Below are positions 6,684 through 14,854 of a stretch of DNA of 22,304 nt, piece after piece. The stretch spans positions 1 to 22,304 of the IMG/VR virus record IMGVR_UViG_3300004461_000289. One strand, 5' to 3'. The notes beneath the pieces are model-generated. The model made no database searches, was not told the origin of the DNA, and saw nothing but the letters and a program-made list of their open reading frames with translations. The translations under genes and the position numbers were made by a program. Position 1 is the first letter of the stretch. Every line of letters starts with the position of its first letter. Source of the stretch: a virus.

Positions 6684-7129
6684 TAGATTGCTCCTGCTTC
6701 TTTCATCGCCTTAGCACTTTGCTTGGTGATTTTTTCTGCCGCTGGCATCGCACCAGCGTCAAATGCAACTCCCAGTTTCTCACTGGCTTCCTTCGCTTCA
6801 TTAATCTTTTTCATAGAAGTTCCTGCTGGTTGGATACCTTCTGATCTAGCATCACGGTATGCTGATAGTTCAGCATCCCATTTCCTTTGGGACATAGAAT
6901 CTGCCCGTCCAGCATCACCTGTATTTAGTTCTAGTGTACGAACCTTGCAAGCAAAGCAACCGTCAGTATAACTACTGTGCTTATAGTGATCTGAGAAAAC
7001 GTCTTCGGTAATAAAAGGTTCTGGTTGAGTTGCTTCGCAGTTTGAACAACCGAATAAAGTTGGGATGGTATTGTATTTTTCATCAAAGCCCCATTCTAAA
7101 ACTTTTGAGATATGATCGCAGTTACTCAT
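6683..7129 (-). CDS. Four-Cys putative zinc-binding phage protein, 148 aa
   Basis: Two CxxC pairs, C28/C31 (GCSNCEA) and C58/C61 (DGCFACKV), are spaced as in a zinc ribbon, and Cys4/His6 could add ligands. After them comes the distinctive stretch LNTGDAGRADSMSQRKWDAE (residues 68-87), then YRDARSEGIQPAG and a helical Lys/Ala-rich tail. I recognise this overall layout, HxxYxDGCFACK followed by GDAGRADSMSQ, as a recurrent uncharacterised protein of actinobacterial phages. The ATG overlaps the glycosyltransferase stop (ATGA). It is probably a small nucleic-acid-binding or protein-binding factor rather than an enzyme. A minor virion component is also possible. Confidence 0.75.
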   Translation of the reverse strand: MSNCDHISKVLEWGFDEKYNTIPTLFGCSNCEATQPEPFITEDVFSDHYKHSSYTDGCFACKVRTLELNTGDAGRADSMSQRKWDAELSAYRDARSEGIQPAGTSMKKINEAKEASEKLGVAFDAGAMPAAEKITKQSAKAMKEAGAI

Positions 7130-8184
7130 TTTTTAAGTTTCTCTTTCATAAAATCTATATTGCGTAGGATACGTTGTTGCTCAGGGCCATTGGCCTTAGC
7201 AGCGGACTCAGCAAAGGTTAATGCTTCTTGGTAATATCCGAGATTAAACGCAGAAACTGCTGCGAGGTCGTAGGCTTTCCAATCCCATACAGCGGATTCG
7301 TAGCAGTAGTGGACTGAGCGAGGTAGTTCCATAACGTTAACAGAGGCATCTAAACAGGCTGTCCAATCTTTCCTTCTGTAAGCATCTATCGCTAAGCCAT
7401 ACCAAGATTCACCTTCTTTAGGTAGAATCTCTATTCCCTTTTGGTACCAAGTGGTTACTTCTGCTTCTGGTTTCTTTAGATAAAACGCTGCTTCACCAAG
7501 CCAGCGGCAAGTGGCTGCTTGTTCTACATCCCACGCTTTATCTTTAAGTTCTAATGTGCGCTGTCCTGCTCGCATAACATCTTCCCATTTGGAGTGGAAA
7601 TAATATTCACGAGTCATATATGTCCACATACGTGGATCATCTGGAAACTCTTTAACACACATCTCAAGTAGGGGAAGGTATTGCCCACGAGACTTTGTGT
7701 TATCTGGTTCGTGTTTGATTACGGCATCAAAGATGTTGCAGGCTTTTGCTTCGCCTTCACCGTACCAAATCTGTACTTCGTGGCAAGGATACTTCCAGTT
7801 CCATCCCTGTCTTGAATGGAGTCTGTCTCTTTTCCATTGGCTACCAGTATCAATTGTGATCCAACCAAAGTCAGATCCTGGTACCCATTTGTCACGAATC
7901 TTTTTAAAGAAGTTCTTTTGAGGAACTTCATCTAAATCTAATATCACACAAACATCTGCATCTTCTGGAACTAATGCAAGTGCTGCGTTTCTTGCTGTGT
8001 CAAAGCGCCAAGGCTTTACACTAATTTGATGAACTGTTATTCCAAGTTCTCTGAGTTTTTCTTGAGTACCATCGGTACTACCAGTATCAGCAACAATCCG
8101 ATAGTCAGCACCTTCAGTAGCCTTAGCATACCTTTCACAGTGTTTACTTTCGTTTAGCGCAATTGAATATACGGCTATCTTCAT
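7126..8184 (-). CDS. GT2-like glycosyltransferase with C-terminal helical repeats (352 aa)
   Basis: The N-terminus is a GT-A fold of the family 2 type: MKIAVYSIALNESKH, then ADTGSTDGT at 32-40 as the nucleotide-sugar loop, RFDTARNAAL at 60-69, and LDLDEV at 82-87, whose Asp residues (D83, D85) provide the metal-binding DxD-like motif. PCHEV (133-137) and KHEPDNTKSRGQYLPLLE (158-175) are typical of this subgroup. Residues 180-350 are helical with a TPR-like rhythm (WTYMTREYYFHSKWEDVMRA, WYGLAIDAYRRKDWTACLDA, YYQEALTFAESAAK). It would transfer a sugar from a nucleotide donor in the cytoplasm, but the acceptor is unknown. A fibre protein or phage or host glycan are candidates. The start has no strong Shine-Dalgarno, only a possible near-leaderless promoter. 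Confidence 0.85.
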   Translation of the reverse strand: MKIAVYSIALNESKHCERYAKATEGADYRIVADTGSTDGTQEKLRELGITVHQISVKPWRFDTARNAALALVPEDADVCVILDLDEVPQKNFFKKIRDKWVPGSDFGWITIDTGSQWKRDRLHSRQGWNWKYPCHEVQIWYGEGEAKACNIFDAVIKHEPDNTKSRGQYLPLLEMCVKEFPDDPRMWTYMTREYYFHSKWEDVMRAGQRTLELKDKAWDVEQAATCRWLGEAAFYLKKPEAEVTTWYQKGIEILPKEGESWYGLAIDAYRRKDWTACLDASVNVMELPRSVHYCYESAVWDWKAYDLAAVSAFNLGYYQEALTFAESAAKANGPEQQRILRNIDFMKEKLKK

Positions 8185-8193
8185 AGAGTCCAG

Positions 8194-8199
8194 ATTGTA
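8194..8199 (-). promoter_or_regulatory. Possible extended -10 promoter for the glycosyltransferase
   Basis: Reading the minus strand, TGGTACAAT sits in the 24-base gap before the glycosyltransferase ATG. It has the extended -10 form TGn plus TACAAT, with nine bases to the start codon. A transcript starting at the usual distance would have a leader of only two or three bases. Actinobacteria use such TAnnnT, near-leaderless starts often. The matching -35 position (CAGTAA) is poor. It coincides with the absence of a clear Shine-Dalgarno. Confidence 0.4.
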
Positions 8200-8208
8200 C
8201 CATATGTC

Positions 8209-8388
8209 CTATTCGCTTACTGTTGTTTCAGTTGGAACTGCCTCATCCAAATCTGTCTGCGCCGTCAAGACATACTCACCCTGACCACAGATATTGCATT
8301 TAGTAATTACTTGATTGTCCTCAGCGTTGCGAGTTTCAACATAGTAATGAGAGCAACACTCTGAATTGTATTCGTATTTGATAGCCAT
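8209..8388 (-). CDS. 59-aa zinc-ribbon-like protein
   Basis: This small ORF begins MAIKYEYNSECCSHYYVETR and ends with an acidic, Thr-rich tail (DLDEAVPTETTVSE). Cys11, Cys12, His14 and the pair C31/C34 (CNICG) make a credible zinc-ribbon arrangement. Residues 24-40 (EDNQVITKCNICGQGEYV) look like the second half of a small ribbon. The start has a textbook TAAGGAG five bases upstream, which includes the stop of the Gly-rich gene. It is followed by the glycosyltransferase after a 24-base gap. A regulatory or structural role is possible. Function is unknown. Confidence 0.75.
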   Translation of the reverse strand: MAIKYEYNSECCSHYYVETRNAEDNQVITKCNICGQGEYVLTAQTDLDEAVPTETTVSE

Positions 8389-8397
8389 TAGAACTCC

Positions 8398-9240
8398 TTA
8401 GAAGTAAAGAAAGACAACGCCGTTACCGCCTGAGCCAGCAGTTCCTAGTGTTGAGGCTGCGCCTCCACCACCACCGCCTGAGCCACCATTACCGCCATTG
8501 TTTGCAGAAGCATTTGCGCCAACAGATGTGTAACCTGCTCCGCCTCCGCCTCCGCCAAATAGAAGTCCTGTTCCTGTTGAGCCAGTTCCGCCTGCGTAAA
8601 AATCTCCAGTACCACCAGCACCGCCTGTGCCTGTTCCTGTTGTTCCTGCTGCACCACCACCGCCAGCAATTAACCCACGGCCACCAGCAGCGCCAGTTTG
8701 TGTTCCAGTTGCTGTTGCTGTTCCACCACCACCACCAGCAGAAACTCCTGCTGTACCAGTAACTGATGAACCTGCACCACCACCAGCGTAACCAACTACT
8801 GTGTTACCAGCAGTAGGAGCGCCTGTATAAGAAATAGTTGATGTAACACCAGTTGGAGTTGTAGCACCACCAGCAGCGCCGCCAGAAACTGAGTTCAATC
8901 CACCTGAGCCACCACCAGCAAATACCATTCCGTAAATTGATGAGTTGCCATTGTTACCAGCAGCCGCAGTTGAAGTTCCTGTACCACCTGCACCAACAGT
9001 TACTGAATTTGAAATATAAGTCCAACCAGCAGAATATCCTCCTGCTCCACCACCTCCACCGCCACCTGTGGTTTGTGTGCTTCCAGCACCACCGCCACCA
9101 ATTACGATTGCATAAACTCTATTTATACCAGCAGGAATATCTGTGATTGATGTTGTTCCTGTTGCAGTAATTGTGCGTTGCAGTTTGAGTCCGTAAGGAG
9201 AATCGGTAAATTGTGAATTGCTATAAATTGATGCGCTCAT
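8398..9240 (-). CDS. Gly-rich fibre or adhesin protein, copy 2 (280 aa)
   Basis: This protein has a short N-terminal region (MSASIYSNSQFTDSPYGLKL, then QRTITATGTTSITDIPAGIN, RVYAIVIGGGGAGS) followed by about 220 residues dominated by Gly, Ala, Ser and Thr, with long Gly runs separated by single variable loops, and it ends NGVVFLYF. In the T4-like phage S16, tail-fibre adhesin gp38 uses stacked poly-glycine II helices with variable loops for receptor binding, and this sequence has the same kind of composition. It is the second of two tandem related genes; the upstream copy is at 9250-10152. AGGAG is six bases before the ATG. Receptor adhesion is the most likely role. Confidence 0.75.
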   Translation of the reverse strand: MSASIYSNSQFTDSPYGLKLQRTITATGTTSITDIPAGINRVYAIVIGGGGAGSTQTTGGGGGGGAGGYSAGWTYISNSVTVGAGGTGTSTAAAGNNGNSSIYGMVFAGGGSGGLNSVSGGAAGGATTPTGVTSTISYTGAPTAGNTVVGYAGGGAGSSVTGTAGVSAGGGGGTATATGTQTGAAGGRGLIAGGGGAAGTTGTGTGGAGGTGDFYAGGTGSTGTGLLFGGGGGGAGYTSVGANASANNGGNGGSGGGGGGAASTLGTAGSGGNGVVFLYF

Positions 9241-9249
9241 AATTGTCTC

Positions 9250-10152
9250 CTAGTAAAAAAGGTAAAGTATTCCATCTCCGCCACGACCACCTGTAACGCC
9301 ACCTCCACCGCCTCCGCCACCAAGACCGCCATTACCGCCAGTGGTTCCTGAAGCGTTTGAACCATTACCTGCTATTCCTGCACCACCACCACCTGCGCCG
9401 TTAGAGTTTGTTCCAGTAGTTCCTATACCACCAGTTGTAACTGCGCCAGTCAAAATGTTTATTCCATTACCGCCTGAACCACCTACACGAGTGCCAGTGC
9501 TAAATCCTCCACCTCCACCACCGCCACCAATTAAACCTGAACCGCCGTTGCCACCAGTATTTGTTCCCGAACCCGCACCAGTAGAAGCACCGCCTCCGCC
9601 GCCTGAAATACCATTACCACCGTTAGTGCCAGTCAATCCATTTGTGGTTTGATTGAAACCGCCACCAGCGCCACTACCAATGCCGCCATTGGTCGTTGTA
9701 GTTCCTATTGCACCGCCTGGAATACCCCAGTAATTTGTTGAGCCAGTACCATTTGCGCCGCCTCCAGCACCACCAGCACTACCTCCAGAACTACCGCCAG
9801 TCGCAATTATGTTTCCATAACGAGTATATCCACCAGAAGCGCCAACAACTCCAGCACCAACTATGCAAGTTGAATTTGCAAGAGTCCAACCCCAAGAAAC
9901 TGCTCCTGAGCCACCACCACCTTGACCGCCAGCAGAATAATTTCCAGTAGAACCTGCACCAACTGCAATAGCATAAACAAATGTAACTCCAGCAGGAATT
10001 GTTACTGATGTATCGCCAGCGTTTTTAGTTTGTTGTAAGCGCAATCCGTAAGGAAGAACAAAGTGAGTATTAGTCCAAGGTGTGTAGTTTCCACCTTGCA
10101 TACTGTTTCTAACTGGCTCACCTGATGAGCCTCTGCGAGTTGGATTAGCCAT
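9250..10152 (-). CDS. Gly-rich fibre or adhesin protein, copy 1 (300 aa)
   Basis: The N-terminal 65 residues include MANPTRRGSSGEPVRNSMQG, PYGLRLQQTKNAGDTSVTIP and AGVTFVYAIAVGAGS, matching the downstream copy (PYGLKLQRT... IPAGINRVYAIVIGGG). The rest is a long Gly-rich region with Asn/Thr/Ser-rich loops, and the end is GRGGDGILYLFY, similar to the terminal VVFLYF of the other copy. The two proteins therefore share anchor and terminal strands but differ inside, as expected for adhesins that vary under receptor selection. The TAATG junction links it to the 120-aa upstream gene and the stop TAG is part of the next gene's TAGGAG. It is probably a trimeric or stacked fibre tip. Confidence 0.75.
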   Translation of the reverse strand: MANPTRRGSSGEPVRNSMQGGNYTPWTNTHFVLPYGLRLQQTKNAGDTSVTIPAGVTFVYAIAVGAGSTGNYSAGGQGGGGSGAVSWGWTLANSTCIVGAGVVGASGGYTRYGNIIATGGSSGGSAGGAGGGANGTGSTNYWGIPGGAIGTTTTNGGIGSGAGGGFNQTTNGLTGTNGGNGISGGGGGASTGAGSGTNTGGNGGSGLIGGGGGGGGFSTGTRVGGSGGNGINILTGAVTTGGIGTTGTNSNGAGGGGAGIAGNGSNASGTTGGNGGLGGGGGGGGVTGGRGGDGILYLFY

Positions 10153-10514
10153 TAGGAAATTCTGTTTACGTAACCTGAAATTGTAATTACTGAAGCAGTT
10201 GCTGCAAAAGCGTAAGTTGTTGTGGCTACCGAACCTGTACCAGTCAAAGGTAATCCTGCAACAATTAGAACATCTCCTGATTGTGGAGCAAGTGTAATTG
10301 GCTTAGCGTGTTGTACTGAGCCAGTTCCGCCAAACTGAACTGTAAGTAATACTGGTGAGGTTGATGTGTTATTTGCGTATAGCCAAACTTCATCAATAAT
10401 TGAAGATGATGTGCCTGTTGCGTGGATAGTTGTACCAGTAGAGGCTGTCTGAACTACTGTGATTGGCTGACCCTGTGTTGAGCCTGAAAGTAATACTTTG
10501 GTATATGTTGCCAT
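10152..10514 (-). CDS. Small structural protein, 120 aa
   Basis: This is an all-beta style protein with MATYTKVLLSGSTQGQPITV at the front, VWLYANNTSTSPVLLTVQFG in the middle and ASVITISGYVNRIS at the end. The 'KVLLSGSTxGQPI...DEVWLYAxN...TISGYVNRI' pattern is one I associate with phage virion proteins encoded among head and fibre genes. There is no signal, membrane segment or catalytic motif. AGGGGAT is five bases before the ATG, and the stop overlaps the Gly-rich start (TAATG). Possible roles are head fibre, decoration or connector protein. Placement between the collagen-like and Gly-rich genes suggests a surface appendage component. Confidence 0.7.
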   Translation of the reverse strand: MATYTKVLLSGSTQGQPITVVQTASTGTTIHATGTSSSIIDEVWLYANNTSTSPVLLTVQFGGTGSVQHAKPITLAPQSGDVLIVAGLPLTGTGSVATTTYAFAATASVITISGYVNRIS

Positions 10515-10524
10515 TTGTTATCCC

Positions 10525-11603
<1,079 letters not shown>

Positions 11604-11610
11604 ATTACTC

Positions 11611-11868
11611 CTAGACGGTTGTTATGTAAGCGCCGTAACCAGCGTTAACTAAAATGTCATACTCTACTTGTGTTAAATAATATTCGTGTCCGCCTACATA
11701 GGCGTATGTTGCTGTCTGTGTTTGCTCAACTGATGGTGTGCGTAGTCGTGTTACCGCAGTTCCATTAACTAGAAGGCTGTCGTTTCTTGCAATTTTGTAG
11801 CGATAGAACAATTTACCAAAACCAGCAGGTCCTTCATTAACCGTTGGGGTTCTTAATAGATACGCCAC
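11611..11868 (-). CDS. 85-aa phage structural protein
   Basis: Translation starts at GTG (11868) with AAAGG six bases upstream. No ATG alternative is suitable. The protein reads MAYLLRTPTVNEGPAGFGKL, FYRYKIARNDSLLVNGTAVT, and ends DILVNAGYGAYITTV. The 'RTPTVNEGP' opening and 'AGYGAYIT' ending are familiar to me from short proteins found just after the capsid gene in many actinobacterial phages, where function is not established. It is the first gene after the capsid terminator hairpin, so its expression depends on readthrough or on a promoter I cannot see. Head completion or decoration are the leading guesses. Confidence 0.7.
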   Translation of the reverse strand: MAYLLRTPTVNEGPAGFGKLFYRYKIARNDSLLVNGTAVTRLRTPSVEQTQTATYAYVGGHEYYLTQVEYDILVNAGYGAYITTV

Positions 11869-11887
11869 AATTTACCTTTCGTTAGTG

Positions 11888-11915
11888 AAAGACCCCGCCC
11901 TAAAGCGGGGCCTTT
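11888..11915 (-). terminator. Hairpin terminator after the capsid gene
   Basis: On the minus strand the sequence AAAGGCCCCGC, a six-base loop (TTTAGG) and GCGGGGTCTTT form an 11-bp stem, perfect except for one G-U wobble. On the plus strand that pair becomes an A-C mismatch, so the minus orientation is favoured. Only a short U-poor tract (TCTTTC) follows, so termination may be partial. It sits in the 64-base gap directly after the capsid stop. Confidence 0.7.
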
Positions 11916-11932
11916 CGGTTACTTACCTAGGA

Positions 11933-12976
11933 TCAGGAAGCGTTGATTGAAGATGATGACTCTATGCGAACCAATGCAGCCTCACGGTAACGAGCGAAGC
12001 CAAGTACGCCGTACCATCCGATTGGACGGAAACGCATTAACTTGTCAACGATTGGACCGAAGATTACGTGTGGTTCTTCAGCAACTGCTTCAGCAAGTGC
12101 TTGCTTACCAGCAACTAGAGTACGGAATACACGAACTCCACCTGTTGAGTAAACGTAGTTTGCAGCACCAAAGGTACCTGTGGTACCTGTTGAGCCTGAA
12201 CCGTCAGTTGTGTTGAATAAACGTGGTGACTCTACGAACATTGCGCCTTCGTAAGTACCGATAGTTCCTGGCCAGAACTCTGCTGAACCAGTCTCTGAGT
12301 ACTTATGATCGTCACGCCATCCGCCTGAGCCAGTCTCAGCACGAAGATCGTGTGAAACTTCTGGGTGGATACCACACCAGTAGTACTCGCCTTGGCGAGG
12401 AACTACCTTGTTAGCACGTAGTTTCGCTACTGCTAAACGGATATCACGAGACTTAATAACAGAACCTGAACCGATAGAGGTTTGTGTAGTTCCGTTTGTG
12501 TATGAACCAGCGTATGTGCTGATTGCTGAACCTGTTGCGCCAGTTTCTGCAATTACGTTTGTACCGAAGTTCAATTGACGTAATGCAACTGAGTCTAGAG
12601 AGTCAGCCATATTGAAAGCGATGATGTCAGCAATTGCTGGATCAACGTCAGACAATGAGAACAATTCTAACTTGCGAGTTGCAAGAGAAGCGTTACCGTA
12701 TTCGTTAAGTGTTACAGAAACTGTTGTTGTGTTTCCAAGTGCTACTGCATCTGGATCAGTTGTTTCTGTAAGTGGTGTTGTTGCTTGTGATAGATCTGTG
12801 TAGATTTGGAATGCTACTGAAGATCCTGGCATTGCTTGTTGTACTGGGCGCTTATCTGCGACATCACGGATAAGAGGAACAGCACGAAGTGCGAACTCAA
12901 CATAACGATCATAAGCGGTCTGTACTAGGGAAGTACCTAGGGACCCGCCACTGGTATCGGTATATGCGTTGGCCAT
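11933..12976 (-). CDS. Major capsid protein, N4-gp56-like family (347 aa)
   Basis: This is the shell subunit of the phage head. The N-terminus (LVQTAYDRYVEFALRAVPLI followed by RDVADKRPVQQAMPGSSVAF) and the mid-region (NMADSLDSVALRQLNFGTNV, GEYYWCGIHPEVSHDLRAET) match my memory of the HK97-fold N4-gp56 family, also the terminal PIGWYGVLGFARYREAALVR. Its length of 347 aa fits that family. The ATG has a strong AGAGGTGA four bases upstream, preceded by a CA-rich, unstructured 48-base leader, consistent with heavy expression. A scaffold-like gene precedes it and a terminator hairpin follows. A family profile search would settle the assignment, but the overall pattern is clear. Confidence 0.85.
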   Translation of the reverse strand: MANAYTDTSGGSLGTSLVQTAYDRYVEFALRAVPLIRDVADKRPVQQAMPGSSVAFQIYTDLSQATTPLTETTDPDAVALGNTTTVSVTLNEYGNASLATRKLELFSLSDVDPAIADIIAFNMADSLDSVALRQLNFGTNVIAETGATGSAISTYAGSYTNGTTQTSIGSGSVIKSRDIRLAVAKLRANKVVPRQGEYYWCGIHPEVSHDLRAETGSGGWRDDHKYSETGSAEFWPGTIGTYEGAMFVESPRLFNTTDGSGSTGTTGTFGAANYVYSTGGVRVFRTLVAGKQALAEAVAEEPHVIFGPIVDKLMRFRPIGWYGVLGFARYREAALVRIESSSSINAS

Positions 12977-13024
12977 TTGTTCACCTCTTTCTTGGGGTGT
13001 TGTTGTGCTTGGATGGGTTAATTA
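12977..13024 (-). promoter_or_regulatory. Capsid leader with strong ribosome-binding site
   Basis: This 48-base leader precedes the capsid ATG. It is rich in C and A (AGCACAACAACACCCC) with little apparent self-pairing, followed by AAGAGGTGA four bases before the ATG. It is the strongest ribosome-binding site in the window and the leader is unusually long for this compact genome, consistent with high capsid output. No convincing -35/-10 pair is visible. Confidence 0.5.
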
Positions 13025-13510
13025 CTACCGACGACGATTTAAAGTTTGACCAAAGACCAACATATCTAGTTCTTCTTTAGAAGCAGTACCAGATACTTTC
13101 GCAAGCAAATCAGCATCCCTTACAGGAGTGTTTGCATTTTGCGTAGCAGCATTGATACGTTGATAGTTTGCTTTTGATTCTTGTTTCGCTTCATCGGCTG
13201 GAGCATCTTCAGACTTAGTAAAACCAAACACATCACTGTGTTCGTTTAACCAAGCGTCAATCTGCTCTGGAGCAGTGACGTCGCTAGGTATAAACTTAGC
13301 GATCTTGTCAGGCACTCCTTTTGAGGCCAATACTTCTTTAAGAGAACGATTGCGTAGATCAGATTGAATGTTTGCTAATTGCTCAGCAAGTTCTTTCTTT
13401 TCTTTCTCTGCTCGCTTTAACGCTTTGCGTAAGTTAGCAGGACCATTAGCATCAACCTCTTGGGTTGGTTCTAGGTCTAGATCGTCTTCATCATCATATT
13501 GGTTTGCCAT
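13025..13510 (-). CDS. Scaffold-like protein, 161 aa
   Basis: The ATG at 13510 is preferred over an in-frame GTG at 13600 because GGGAG is well spaced only from the ATG and the extra 30 residues do not look conserved. The N-terminus is strongly acidic (MANQYDDEDDLDLEPTQEVD), followed by a Lys/Glu-rich coiled-coil segment around residues 25-55 (ALKRAEKEKKELAEQLANIQ) and a helical region near FIPSDVTAPEQIDAWLNEHS. Acidic ends plus a coiled coil directly before the capsid gene match phage scaffold proteins, which direct capsid assembly and are later removed. The C-terminus ends NRRR. The evidence is by architecture and position, with no domain hit checked. Confidence 0.7.
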   Translation of the reverse strand: MANQYDDEDDLDLEPTQEVDANGPANLRKALKRAEKEKKELAEQLANIQSDLRNRSLKEVLASKGVPDKIAKFIPSDVTAPEQIDAWLNEHSDVFGFTKSEDAPADEAKQESKANYQRINAATQNANTPVRDADLLAKVSGTASKEELDMLVFGQTLNRRR

Positions 13511-13582
13511 TTGGCACTCCCTTTCGTGTTTGTTAGTCGCAGACCTCAACGTCCTACAGGGGAATAGGTATTGGCTTCTACT

Positions 13583-13614
13583 ACCAGTTTTTAGGTACAC
13601 ATCTAGACACTGGT
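13583..13614. repeat. Inverted repeat in leader before scaffold gene
   Basis: ACCAGT at 13583-13588 and ACTGGT at 13609-13614 form a six-base inverted repeat with a 20-base loop in the 126-base gap (13511-13636) between the LysM and scaffold genes. No clear promoter is visible there. Binding-site or structural meaning is uncertain. Confidence 0.25.
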
Positions 13615-13636
13615 CGGTCTAAATGGAATCTATTTG

Positions 13637-14854
13637 TTAGAGGATTCCTGTTTCCTCTACACCAAGGCTGCCCTTGCTTGCACCAGCAGAACCGCTAAAT
13701 GCTGATGTTTCTAATCCAGATAATCTTTGACGCTCTGCTGCGGCGGCAGATGCACCAGCACCACCAAAGGCTTCTTGTAATCCTTGTGCAGTGTTGTATT
13801 TACCGCCATAAATATTTGCTAAAGTTCCTGTTTCTTGCGCTAGGTTTTTAGATTGTTCAAATGCTTGTGCTTGCTTAGCATATGAAAGTTCACCAGCGCC
13901 TAGTTGTTGTGCAACCTGTGCAGCACCAACATCGTAACCAGCAGTAGCCGCTGCAAGAGCAGCAGTATTTTTACTTGCTAATTGGTTAAGAATTTGCTCA
14001 CCCTTTGTAGGATCAAGCAAGTATGCAGTTGTGGCTGCTGTATCTAATCCGTAATAATCTTTTAATTGTTGACGTAGGGTTGGATCAGTTAATTGAACTG
14101 CAGATTGTGCTGCTTGAACTCTATCTGCTAATTCAGATGCAGATAAGTCATTAGTAATAAAAGTCTTGTAATCTTCTGGACTATCGTAGAATCCTGCTGG
14201 CAATCCATATGATTGCATAATCTGCTTATAGCCAGATTCTAGTTTCATAATCTCACCCTCTGAAAGAGGTTGTAATCCATTTTTAATTCTGGCCGTATTA
14301 GTCTCACCAAAACGCTTTTGATATGTTGGTGTTTGAGTTAATGCTAAGTAGTAACCTTCTGAAGTGGTTGGAGCATTTTCAGATTTAATTAAAGATGTTA
14401 AATCATCGGCAAGGTCTCCAAGACCTTCTGCTACTAATGTTGCTTTAAACTTATCAAATGCACCTTGAGTTGCAGTTGTATCTTTTGTTTCAGGGAGTGC
14501 TGTTAATGGTTCAAAAGTGGATGGATTTGCAGCGCCATCAGTATTGTAAGTAGTTACAATATAACCTATTACTTTTCCTGTGGCGTCATATTGAGGTGTT
14601 CTAGTTGGTGGTTTTTGAACCCCACCAGTTCCCGTACCACCCGTACTAGTTCCGCCTGTGCCACCACCTGTAGGACCTATTGGTGTTTCTGGACCTTTAA
14701 CTCCTGGAATGGTAAATACTTGTCCAGGTTTAATTAAATTTACATTTGTAATTGCAGGATTGGCTGCTTGAATTGCTTTAACGGTTGTGTTGTTAGCCTT
14801 AGCAATTGCTGAAAGGGTATCACCTTTTTTAACGGTTACTGTTGGATTTGCCAT
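13637..14854 (-). CDS. LysM-bearing internal virion-like protein (405 aa)
   Basis: Residues 5-50 are a LysM domain: VTVKKGDTLSAIAKANNTTV, KAIQAANPAITNVNLIKPGQ, VFTIP, with the classic GDTLSxIA and KPGQ motifs. A Gly/Thr-rich linker occupies about 52-80, followed by 320 residues, largely helical, with AEGLGDLADDLTSLIKSE, LPAGFYDSPEDYKTFITNDL, LRQQLKDYYGLDTAATTAYL and an Ala-rich end with possible coiled coils. LysM binds peptidoglycan, so the protein may contact the cell wall when DNA enters. It sits between the 418-aa gene and the scaffold gene, coupled by TAATG upstream. An endolysin is unlikely as no catalytic domain is seen. A hairpin at 13638-13659 spans the 3' end. Confidence 0.75.
   Translation of the reverse strand: MANPTVTVKKGDTLSAIAKANNTTVKAIQAANPAITNVNLIKPGQVFTIPGVKGPETPIGPTGGGTGGTSTGGTGTGGVQKPPTRTPQYDATGKVIGYIVTTYNTDGAANPSTFEPLTALPETKDTTATQGAFDKFKATLVAEGLGDLADDLTSLIKSENAPTTSEGYYLALTQTPTYQKRFGETNTARIKNGLQPLSEGEIMKLESGYKQIMQSYGLPAGFYDSPEDYKTFITNDLSASELADRVQAAQSAVQLTDPTLRQQLKDYYGLDTAATTAYLLDPTKGEQILNQLASKNTAALAAATAGYDVGAAQVAQQLGAGELSYAKQAQAFEQSKNLAQETGTLANIYGGKYNTAQGLQEAFGGAGASAAAAERQRLSGLETSAFSGSAGASKGSLGVEETGIL
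13638..13659 (-). other. Small hairpin across the LysM gene stop
   Basis: TAGAGGA and TCCTCTA form a seven-base stem with an eight-base loop, overlapping the stop codon of the LysM gene. It has no U-tract. It could be a weak terminator or an mRNA-end hairpin, or incidental. Confidence 0.25.

Noticed and set aside
9341-9652. Plus-strand Pro-rich ORF opposite a Gly-rich gene
   Set aside because: Complement of Gly codons gives Pro. All convincing genes are on the minus strand and no start signals precede this ORF.
13025-13600. Longer scaffold-like ORF starting from GTG at 13600
   Set aside because: The added 30 residues have no acidic scaffold character and no ribosome-binding site. GGGAG is properly placed for the ATG at 13510.
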